Assembly (NCBI GenBank): GCA_028554755.1
Contig: JAPTOF010000004.1
Location: 5,041,001 to 5,105,000, forward strand
Direction: 5' to 3'
DNA: 64,000 bases
From: Cordia subcordata
Lineage: Eukaryota; Streptophyta; Magnoliopsida; Boraginales; Cordiaceae
The notes under the pieces are model-generated. The model was given only the letters and a program-made list of their open reading frames with translations. It was not told the DNA's origin and ran no database searches. Shown here piece by piece: positions 51,501 to 61,904 of the stretch; position 1 is the stretch's first letter, and the number at the start of each line of letters is the position of its first letter. The position numbers and the translations under genes were made by a program.

Positions 51501-54500
51501 GTACTAACACTTTGTGGTAGCTCCAGATTGAAATTATCTTGGTCTATGAAGAACTGATGTTATAGATTTTCTGTTGTTTGTTTAATTTTTCATAGTATTC
51601 TCAGGAAATTTCAAAATTTTCAAGTTTGATATAATACCTCAAATAATCTCACTCTTTTCTTTGTCCTAGTTCTAGTCCCTCTGAGATGCCCTCATGCTGG
51701 TGGCAAGAAAAAAGGATAGATATATATACAAATTGGGGTAGACTAGAAAGCTAGGTCTTAATAGTGTCTTTTATGACCTCGGCCTTAGAGCATGTGCTCA
51801 ATGTAATCTAACTCTTCAATCATCAAACTTGAAAGTCGCTTGTATTCTTGTTGCTATCACATTTTAGCAAAAGGAGATATTAAAATGAATCCTCAGGATT
51901 ATAGGTTATATATGTGAAGGATTTACACAATATTTAAGATTGTGGTGTGTTATGTAGCTTAGATGGTTGGTGTAGCTCAATCATATTAGTTGTAGTTGCT
52001 TCACTAAATGTTTTAACTTTCAACACATTATAGCCTCCACCGTCTCTTTTGGTCTCAGGAAAAAGTTATGGATTCTTTTCCAAAATCCTCCCAAGTTTCC
52101 AATCGTACAAGTGGTCCACTCTATGTGCAATCAATGTCCATTGACGGTGATGATGGAATCTCTTACAAAGGTTAGTCCATCAGCACTTACGTAGGTTTTC
52201 TGTGTATATGATTTATGCAGCTCATTGTCCCGAGGCAGATTTAATTAGCTGATTCAACAAAGTAAGTCATAAAAGGTGATGAGTAGAGGATGATTATCTT
52301 CTTTTGCTTTGTTCTCAATTATGGATGATTGTTGCTGTTTGCTGTATATTTAAGATGGCTGGCATACAATAAATAAAGAGATAAATGACTCAGGAGGATT
52401 AGCAAACTTTTCATCTGATGCTCCTTATTCACAATTGGCATGCATAATTCCATATTCAGAAAGTCCTTCATCTGAGTTAAAAAATATAATTGAGATGATT
52501 GTAAGTATAATGGACAACAAACAGCTTGCAGCTTAGATAGTAGTAATGCCTAGAGCTCAATGCCAGGGGCAGATCCAGTCCAGCTTTGGTGCTTTATCTA
52601 CAGTATGCATTTGACATTTTTACTGGAATGGCGTCAAGGCATGTTATGTCCCCTCCCCTAGGAAAGATGAAGAGAAATTGATAATAAATGGGAAATATCA
52701 ACTGACCTAATGATTTGTTCTCGGTACACGTGTGGTTGCCAGAGCTCTTTCATGTGTGTGGCTAGTGTTGTTCTTTCCTCTGAAGCACATGTGATCTTCT
52801 ATCTGTAGATATTGGTGGTGCAGCTGGTCAGCTGCTTGAACAAAGTGCTGAAGCCTTGGATCAAGTTTCTGCAAATTTTGCTGCTTTTAAGGTAATCTGC
52901 TGTTCCAGTTTTCCACTTGATTTTGAATGATTTGAAATAGATATTTGTAGTAAAAAAGTATAGGATGCAAACAAGTATATATCATTTGCTGTTCTTGCTC
53001 GTGATGGATAAATTTTCCTCCTGTCTTAGTTTTCCATGCATATCTTTTTTATAATTTTTAAGTGAATGTAATTGCTCTATATTGATGGTTGATTGCTAAT
53101 ACATCCACTTAGCTGAAGATTGGGAGTTACAGGGAAGTAATGTTATTGCCTTTTTACTTGCTACAGCATCATATACGTTCAGACATCTGTTGTTGGTGTA
53201 GAAAAATATATTGGCACGAAGTGAACATGTTAGACTTTATTGATACCAGCTATTCTATGCTTATTTCATATCCTTGTATATCAGTCAAATAAATTTTCAT
53301 GTGAAGGAAATATAAATATACTTCTCAATAAAGAGCACATCAGAGGGTGGCTAGCTCATCTAATAGTGCTGCTATGATGGCAGTGTCAGTTTCTTTATTT
53401 TTGACTAGATCCTTGATCATTCTAACTTTCACCCATCTAATGCCATTAATGAGATCCACTATCAACAAAATTGGCTGTTATAAAGCTACTTTTCAATTCA
53501 AGATCATCAACATATGTTGCTGAGAGCCATTACCCTTGTGGTGAATTAGCTGTACTGAACAAATCTTTCTTTTCCTTTTCCGTTTCTTTTACCTTTCTAT
53601 ATGCAGGTACATGAGAATATCAATCTCTTGTGCCAAGCTCGAAACAACATCCTCACAATCTTAAATGAGTACGTCAGACCTATCTATGCTTTTACATATG
53701 TGGCAATGCAGTTTTTATCCTAATCCAGCATGTCTAAATGTTTTTGAGATGAGTGCAGATGTTTTTGAATGCTTATTCTGGTGAATCGAGATATACATTA
53801 TTGTTATTGTTATTGTTACATCTTTTTGTTATATATATTGATGTTTATCTCCATTTAAGGACACTTGAAATTTGATGGACTTTCTAATATTTGGGCTCTG
53901 ATGATGATCTAAAATGTTACATCTTTTTGTTATATATATTGATGTTTATCTCCATTTAAGGACACTTGAAATTTGATGGCCTTTCTAATATTTGGGCTCT
54001 GATGATGATCTAAGATGTCTTAGCAAAGTAAGCTGAATTGATGGACCAAAAATGCTAATAAACTGCATGTATATTCACTTTAGGGCCTGATAAGAAGGCT
54101 GATGAACTGGTTCATGTTCTTCTCGTCTAATCTGTGCCTGGAGGGAATTGACGCATGTCATGTGTCACCGTTATGTCATACACGTGAAGACTTCTTTTTA
54201 GATCTTCCCTAATTTTTTGTAGTATTTTCATCTCGTCAGATCACAAGTGGTGTGAGCCGAGCTGAGTTTTCATCCCTGAAACTAGAATATAGTTGGCAAT
54301 TAACGTTAGAAGCTCATCAAGTCTTCCTCCAGGAAATTTATTCATACCGGATATTGAAGAAAACACGTTGACCTTATCCCCCCTTTTACATTGTTTTCCT
54401 TTTTGAGAGAAAAGGAAAACCTGGGTCGAGCAGATTTCATATTATTACGTTTATGTCAGCATCTCATAACATAACTGATCGAGTATCTTCACGATTCATT

Positions 54501-54641
54501 ATCTGTGCTAACATGACCTTCTGTTGCAGCTTCACTGACACACCAGAAATGATGAAGCAAATGCCACCGCTCCCTGTCAAGCTGAACGAAGAACTAGCAA
54601 ACTCCATTCTTCCGCGGCCACCTTTGCCCAAAAAACCCTGA
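48502..54641 (+). CDS. DUF3755 / SANT-like nuclear protein (At3g07565-like)
   Basis: Exons: 48502-48740, 49855-49954, 51133-51195, 52059-52170, 52809-52891, 53607-53668 and 54530-54641. They sum to 771 nt, giving 256 residues. The N-terminal 45 residues are Asn/Gly-rich low complexity. A SANT/MYB-like helical segment follows at about residues 63-115 (EWTAEEQSLLEELLAKY to VALRCRWM). Next is a basic stretch (KRRKEDHSLKRSKDKK) that suits a nuclear localisation signal. The conserved DUF3755 region (GGAAGQLLEQSAEALDQVSANF, then ENINLLCQARNNILTIL) precedes a Pro-rich C-terminus. Function is unknown; DNA or chromatin binding is an inference. Intron 2 carries a TRIM element, and intron 6 carries a 101-bp tandem duplication. 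Its position beside PEX13 matches the Arabidopsis order as I remember it. Confidence 0.88.
50785..51046 (-). mobile_element. TRIM (miniature LTR retrotransposon) in intron 2 of the DUF3755 gene
   Basis: Two 75-bp terminal repeats (50785-50859 and 50972-51046) begin TGTTAGAATTACCACC and end GTTAACA, with only one difference seen. The perfect 5-bp target duplication ATTTT lies at 50780-50784 and 51047-51051. Next to the right repeat, the minus strand reads TGGTATCAGAGCC, a perfect initiator-Met tRNA primer site. Next to the left repeat it reads a G-rich polypurine tract. The 112-bp interior has no ORF. These are all the defining marks of a TRIM, 262 bp long. Confidence 0.95.
53814..54015. repeat. 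101-bp tandem duplication in an intron of the DUF3755 gene
   Basis: The unit starts TGTTACATCTTTTTG at 53814 and again at 53915. The two copies differ at about two bases. They lie head to tail with no spacer, between exons 6 and 7. Confidence 0.92.
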
Positions 54642-55812
54642 GATCCAGATTTTCATTAGCGTTGGCTTTCTAAGTACGCTTCTGACTGTTGCCCTTAATT
54701 TAGGACTCTTCTGATTGTAATTAGATAGCAAAATGATCTGTTTAAACATGTCGATTAGACCTTCACATGCAAAGTTTAGATGACGTGCGTAGCTCTTTTT
54801 AGTTTTGTAGTGTAAGCCGCCCCGTTTCATTAAGCTATCTGTCCTCCTCTGGTATTGCTTGATTTATTTTAGGGAACAACAATAATCAATGAGCTTGTGA
54901 ATAGTGTCAATTGTTGTGTAGGAAACTTCATTGTTCTGTAAATAATTTAAGGAAATGAAGTGTGATCAATGTTTACATCTGTAATTTTGTTCATTCTTAA
55001 TTTTTACCTAAAGGGCTCTCTGTCTTTGGGATACCTTCCCTACTTTGTCTAAGTCCATATAAATTAGCTTTTCAGCCAAAATGAAAAGGAAAAAAATGAT
55101 GTATTCTCCTGATATACGGCACCAGTTTGTTCTGTTAATTACTTTTAATTTATTGTGTTTGGCGTAAAACTGTTAATTTCAAGGGCACAGGAAAAATTTT
55201 TACATTTGTAACAACCATTACTAGCAAAGCCAGGGTGTACCAATAGCTTGGGGACCTTATATGGTGCACTTTAAGGACTGTGCATTTATAAAGCAATGTG
55301 CACTTTCAGTGAATAAAGGCTATAAAATTTATGAATAAATTGTATAAAAATTATGAATAAACATGATAATTAAATTGTTTATAGTTTTTTTACTATTTAT
55401 TTATAATTTATTAGTTCACAACTTAACATATATACAAAAATAGATTCAAGCACACAGATTCACACAATATTAATATTGTGAACAGATAGTTTAATATTGT
55501 GAACAAATGTGAGGGAGCACGGGGGACCCATACGGTATTGATATTGTGAACATACATTATTAAGATTCTGAATAAACAGTATTAATATTATGAACAAAGA
55601 TGGGGGAGCATGGGAGAACATGATGGTGAAAGAGTATGGTATAAATTACGAGTAGCTTCTCAACGAGACAATGAGTATAGATCCATATTCCAGAATCTCA
55701 CATTCTTATGTTGAAATTTATCGTATATAGGATCGTGTTCGATTTATATTAAGTTTATAAATTTCATGATACAAGGCCATCACCTATTGAAATATAAATT
55801 GACTAAAATGTA

Positions 55813-56219
55813 CTTTAACCCCCTCGCATTTTGTGAAAGTCGTATAAATCCCTTTGTGTTTTCAAAGCTCGCTGAAAAATTTTTGTGTTTTAAAAAAAAC
55901 TTGCATATTGGACCCTGCCATTAGTTTTTCTATTAAAGTTAATGGATTTTGAAACCTGCACTATTTTTCAAATTAGAGGGGGAAATTTACACCAATTTTA
56001 AAATCAGAGAGGAGAATTTACACCAATTTGCTTGAATTTTTTTTTGGTTATTAAAAAGTCAATATATATTTTAGGTGTACTTTTATTTTTTTGTTAATTT
56101 TAATGAAAAAACTAACAACGGAGGCTAATATGCAATATTTTTAAAATCACAGGAGTTTATCTATGAGTTTTAAAAACAAGTAAGATTTTATGCGAATTTC
56201 ACAAAATATTTACTCCTTT
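55813..56219. mobile_element. MITE-like foldback element
   Basis: The left arm (about 55813-55960: CTCGCATTTTGTGAAAGTC, then TTTTTGTGTTTTAAAA) is an imperfect inverted copy of the right arm (about 56090-56219: AACTAACAACGGAGG, then GCGAATTTCACAAAATATTT). There is no coding capacity and no sure target duplication. Confidence 0.5.
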
Positions 56220-57093
56220 AAATATATACGAGAACCAACTTTGAAGTGGTAAAAATGCTTATTTCGTGGTAGAAGTTACAGGAAACTTCTTATACCAACC
56301 TCGTGTGTAAACTCACAGTCGATTGTGCACTGCAGTTTTTATACAAGGTTTATCATCTTGGTAAATCCTTTAGTTTTCTTCGGTTCTCAAAAGTCAATTC
56401 CTTATCTTCTTGAGTGATATCTTTTTATTTTTATTTTTTTTTAATATTTTACCCCTATTAGCCCTCCGTCAACATATGTTAAACACTTGGTGGAATTACC
56501 AAGTGACCCATATATGACTTTGGCAAAAAATTTACAAATTAGCCGCATCGGCTAAACATTGGATGGAAATATCACGCAATTGTCATATGACTTTGACAAA
56601 AAAAAATTAGAAATTAAATTAAAAAAATGTGATATTTCTAAAATTCAAAGCATTTGATTTTTATAAATAATAACAACTAATAAATATATGTTTTTCTTTC
56701 CATATCCAAAATCTTCGAGAAAAAAAAAACCTACAACACAATAGTGAGAGAGACCATCTATGAGGGAAAAAAAGGAAAAAAAAAAAAAAACTCTTGAATT
56801 CATTTGAACATGGCCAGCGGGGAATGAATCACATAAATGTGTGATCTCTACCCCATATGAACAAGGAATGTAAGATTTATTTTTGTGTGCAGAAACTATC
56901 ACAATCATGTGCGTGACATCGTGGTACAACCTAATGATCACATTTTTTTTTTTTTTTAACATTATTACAACAATCTTAAAGCATACAAAATGCCATATTC
57001 CACAGAACAGAACCAGGTCAACTAAGTCCTTTGTGAGCACACATAATTATTGATACCATCATCTTCTTCCTCTTACTCTAAAAATTAAACACC

Positions 57094-57137
<44 letters not shown>
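57094..57137 (+). repeat. (GA)n microsatellite in the 5' leader of CYBDOM
   Basis: A nearly pure GA repeat, broken once by AAA, ends 7 bases before the ATG at 57145. GA/CT-rich leaders are common in plants and can bind BPC/GAGA factors. Any effect here is inferred. Confidence 0.85.
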
Positions 57138-57140
<3 letters not shown>

Positions 57141-57144
57141 GGAG

Positions 57145-60100
57145 ATGAAGGGACCATCCATTTTCATTGCCTTGTTTCTCTTCTTCATATTCTCACAAGT
57201 AAATTCACAAGCCACAGATTCATCATGTAGCTCCAAACTTGAACTCAAAGGCCAACTCCCCTTTGACACATCTTCTTTAAATTGCAATCCTGTCTGGACT
57301 CCTCATGGCTTCACCCTCAGAGTAAGTATTCCCACAAATCCTCTAGCTACCTCACTTTCCGTGATTGTCACGAGTTGAGCACAAATTGCCCGCTCTATGC
57401 CCCTGCGACATTTTGCGCATAGCACCTATTCCGCATACATTTCCAACTTCTAATTAAATTTGGAGGATGAAAATGTTCTTTTTTCAGTATACTCACATAT
57501 TTTATAGCCAGTTTAATTTCATTAACATCACGAGTTGAGCGCAAACCACCCGCGCCACGGCTTGAAACTGCAGCCCCGTGTATCCCATGTCTGTTTTTCT
57601 TTTTCTTTTTCATTTTCAGCTCCTTTACTCCTAAATCAACTTCTATTCCCACGAGATTCAAACTCAGGTTTTTATTTTTGGCAGTCTTTTAACTCTTAAC
57701 TAGTTGAGCTATCCCGAGTCCCCGTATATCGGATTATCAATTGTTGACCAAATTTTGATGATTAACATGTGTCTTCTTTTCAGTACACTCAAGCTGCAGA
57801 ACCAAAAGTGTGGAACTTTGTGCTGTCAGCACCAAATCCAAATGGGTACATAGCGATTGGGTTCTCACCCAATGGGAGGATGGTTGGGTCAAGCGCCGTA
57901 GCAGGGTGGGTGGGGTCTAATGGTATTCCCACCATGAAAAGGTATTTTCTTGGTGGACAAACACCAAGCCAGGTGGTGGCTGATGAAGGCAACCTACGAT
58001 TGGGAAATTCAACGATCGTGTTGGATAATTCGAAAATACACATGTTTTTCCAGTTGCTCGACACGGACAGACCGGAGTCTCGGCTGATATATGCTGTCGG
58101 ACCAAATGGAATTTTCCCCTCCGGTTCTAGTTTCCGCTTGGCTGAGCACAGGGATATGATCTCCACTTCCTTGAATTATGCCACAGGTACGCACAAAATA
58201 TTTTTCACGTCTCGAGTTCAAATCGGTTTAATATGTAAATTAACTCTTTTAGGAGTAATCTTCATAAGCCGTGGTTGATATAACTTATTTCATGTTCTTT
58301 CTAAGGGTCTGTTTAGTGAAAATAGTTGTTATGATAGTTGATAACTGTTTGAATATTCGATAGTTATTTGCGTGGTTAGTGACTATTTAATTAACTGATT
58401 GAATAAAATGTGTAAAATAAAATAATTATTGGACAATTGGACTAGTTAATAAATGTAAAATACTAAAAGGACATTATATCATGTTATTATTGAAGAGGGA
58501 ATAGGGAAAGAGTTGCCAAAAAAATTGAAGAAATCATATAATTGCCAAAAGAATAAATTGAAGAAAGTGTAGAGTTACGAAAAATAAAAAGAAAAACACA
58601 ACATTGAAAGTTGTTGTGAAAAGTAAAATTTTTAATTTTTTTAAAAAAATTTAGTTGAAACACTAAAAATTAACTGTAAAGTTATTTGAGATATTATTTT
58701 ACCGTATAATAAAACCTCGAAGAAGGTTTAAATGGACCATATATATTCCGAAATCCGAACTCTCACAGCAGAGTTGTTGGATTAAATAAAAACCAATAGA
58801 ATTTTGACATGTCATCCAATTATTCTAGAACGTGAAAAGATATTGTGGATGAAATAGAAAAAGAAAAGCCAATGTTGATGATGAAGGTGGAGGAGCATTA
58901 GCATCAAATAATTTGTCTTATGATGATCATAACTGGCATGCTCTAGCGAAATAATTGAATTGATATTTCATGGAATGATTTAATTTGTTGTTAATCTCTT
59001 CTTATCCTAAAACGTGAAAGCAGATTCATAGTGGGAATTAAAGTGTTTGATTACGCACTCTACTCGAACATGCATGTTGGTGGACCCCACGACAGCAATG
59101 TATATGGAATTTGTCTCAAAGCCATCACACATGACAGCTCGTATTTCACATTATTTTTCATAGAAAATCAATTAACACATAAAAATTGAATGATATAATA
59201 TATACGTAATATACGTTAATTTTTAATGGTATGGTTAAAATAGTTGATTTATCATTTTTATTTATCCTTTTTTTTAAAAGTTGAGTTATATTTTACATAA
59301 AAATAATAAATATGAATCATATAATTAAGATTAACGAGTACAACATTATATACGTTGATAGATCGTCTAATTAATTCATTGGCGGCTAATAAAGTGAAGA
59401 TATGCCCGAGTAGGGACGCAAAATTCTCAGCCAAGCATTTGTCCATAATTAGTTGAAAGCGTAAGAGTGAGATTTACTTCTTTTATCAGTTCTAGAAACA
59501 GCAGAAGAACGTAACTTCTCATGAATAAGCTTTACGAGTAAACAAAGTTTTATGATTTCTTTATCTTTTTGACTTTTTTGTTTGACAAACTAGTCCAGAT
59601 GAAGAAACAAAGTTAATCACCTTTGGGAGCATATATTTTTCATGCTAAAATCACATATTTAATTGAGTAAAGTGTGAGACAAACTCGTGTATGTGGTTTG
59701 TTGGGGCCCCTAATAAAATTACATAAAATAATATTCGATTTTCAAAACAAGTAGTCTAATTAGAAGTTTCAATGAACCACACAAAAGGACGGGTAATTTA
59801 CCCTAACATAATTCATTAGGGCTTGTGAAATAAACTAATGTTTCTTTTTGTTCTTTTCTAGCTAGGCTTAATATCCTGAATAATTTGAAGCCAATCCCTT
59901 CTATTTTATCTATATTATGTGCACTATGTGAAGTCATTTCAAAACATACTTTTCAAGTTCAATAAGCACAATAAATATGCATGTGGCCACGTACATGTTT
60001 GACCCGTTGTTTCAAAAATATTATCCCATTGGGCGTTACCTACCCCCATTACACTAATTTAGTCAAAATTGTTTGGTAAGCATTATTATAAATAAGAAAA

Positions 60101-61904
60101 AAAAATTAACATATTTCTTCACGACATAATGTACCCAAAACTGAATTAAATAAATTCTACACAACTATCATCATCAATTGACCTTTTCAATGGGTAATAT
60201 AATTAAATTACACAGACGTGTCGAGATCATACGTGATAGAAAATACAATTTGTCTCATATTGACAAACCACGAGTCCGCACTTTTAATATATAAGAGATA
60301 TTATGAGTTACACCATTTTCATAGTTTCAATTAATAAACAATCTTTATTCTTCACTTGTTAGAAAGTGTTTGGCTTTTCATTTTTTAAACTGAATATAAG
60401 CACTTGATGTTTATAAACAACTTTTGATATTTATAAACAAAGAACAAATAAAAGAAGTATTTATATAAAATGTGCTTCTAAGTTGTTAAGATATTTGGCG
60501 ATTATATGCTTATAAATAATGATGTTTGTTAAAATAACTAAAAAGAACCTTTTATTAAACTAGAAGAGTGTTGTTTTTCTTTTTCAAAGGGTAGAGTTGT
60601 CTTTCTATTTGGCCAAAGCACCTTGTTATAAACAAGTGAAAAAAATGGGGTGTTGTTTTTCTTTTGCTATATGCTAATTTTATCAAATATGTTATTTCTT
60701 TTCGCTTATAAGTAGGTTTGACCTCATAAGCAAAGCCAAGCACCCTCTTATATGAGCTCTCACTAACACTTTTCTATTTATTTTGGGTAACAGGTCAAAG
60801 TCAAACCAAAAAAGACCCAAACGCAAGCTTAAGGAGAAGCCATGGAGTTCTAAACATGCTAAGTTGGGGCATTTTAATACCGATGGGGATGATGGCCGCC
60901 AGATATTTGAGGAAATATGATCCACTCTGGTTTTATCTGCATACAATGATCCAGTCAATAGCTTTTATATTTGGAGTAGCAGGTGTGATTTGTGGGTTCG
61001 TCTTAGACAATCGTCTTGAAAACGATGTGGATAGGCACAAAGGCATTGGCATCACCATTCTTGCATTTGGTTGTCTACAGGTTTGTCCCTCATAAAATAC
61101 CTCATTTTTTTTAACCGTTTTATGTTTTGCAAAAGTCACGTAATAATTTCAAAAAGAACTTTGCGCTACCATACCCCGTGTTATTTCAGAAATAATACAA
61201 AAATTGACTTCTGTAGTTTTAGAATTAGTATATGTTCACCCAAATAATTTCAAAATCAATATAATGTACATCCTCCTTTCCTCCCCCCAACCCAACAAAC
61301 ACACATATATACATACATATTTTTACACTGGTAGGGCCATCAATGTTTTTCTAATCTCTGGGGTATTAACTAGTTTTGAAACCACAAAGAATTTTATGCG
61401 ACTTCCAAAAAACCCATAAGGTAAAATGCATTTTTACTCTTTTTTTTCCTCCTTAGTTTGCATAAGCATTAATTCCCATAGTGTCATTGAATTTCGCTCT
61501 CCAAACTACTCAACTTCCACTAATAAAATATCTTAAATCCGTCCATGTTACTAATTAGTAGTCGCCCCTCTTAGCGTTGCTGCAAAAGAAAAAAAGAAAA
61601 AAAGAAAAAAAAAAAAATATATATATATATATATGTAATTAAAACATCGTCTTGATTTTGTTTCTTTTCGAAGGTTATTGCATTTTTAGCTCGACCAGCC
61701 AAGGAAGCAAAAGTGAGAAGATATTGGAATTGGTACCATCACACACTGGGAAGAGTGATTGTATTGTTGGCAGTCATCAACATCTTCTATGGAATTAGTT
61801 TAGGCGATGCAGGGAGAGCATGGAATGCTGGCTACGCTGTTGTCCTTGTCCTATTGTTCATCACCAGTGTGGTTTTAGAGCTGAGGATGTGGATGAGAAA
61901 ATAA
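57145..61904 (+). CDS. DOMON and cytochrome b561 domain protein (CYBDOM)
   Basis: This membrane redox protein is of the type that moves electrons from ascorbate across the plasma membrane. Exons: 57145-57321, 57784-58186, 60794-61080 and 61674-61904. They sum to 1098 nt, giving 365 residues. A signal peptide covers about residues 1-23 (IFIALFLFFIF, then SQVNSQA). The extracellular DOMON domain covers about 45-190 (WNFVLSAPNPNGYIAIGFS, YAVGPNGIFP). The b561 core follows with several membrane helices. Candidate heme ligands are His210 (SHGVLN), His243 (YLHTMIQS), His275 (DRHKGIG) and His311/312 (WYHHTLGR). All four conserved histidines are present. The 2.6-kb third intron is AT-rich without a clear element. 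It follows PEX13 and the DUF3755 gene, as I recall for At3g07570. Confidence 0.92.
57532..57725 (-). mobile_element. tRNA-derived SINE-like insertion in CYBDOM intron 1
   Basis: On the minus strand from about 57725, an A-box-like TAGCTCAACTAGTTAAGA is followed about 45 nt later by a B-box-like GAGTTTGAATCTC, as in plant tRNA-derived SINEs. The body continues to about 57532. Its distal end (CACGAGTTGAGC on the plus strand) is partly repeated at 57369-57400, in the same intron. No target duplication could be fixed. Confidence 0.55.

Larger units (their letters stand above)
54642..57144. other. Spacer between the DUF3755 gene and CYBDOM
   Basis: This is 3' UTR followed by AT-rich DNA. Short repeats of 'taatattgtgaac' type occur at 55460-55620, and a foldback element at about 55813-56219. 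The ORF at 56645-57040 is low-complexity and antisense to the leader region, so I do not accept it. A (GA)n tract ends just before the next start codon. Confidence 0.55.

Noticed and set aside
56645..57040. 131-codon minus-strand ORF upstream of CYBDOM
   Set aside because: Low-complexity Phe/Lys-rich sequence across homopolymer runs in a probable promoter region.
57789..58166. 125-codon minus-strand ORF opposite CYBDOM exon 2
   Set aside because: Antisense shadow of the DOMON coding exon with no domain of its own.
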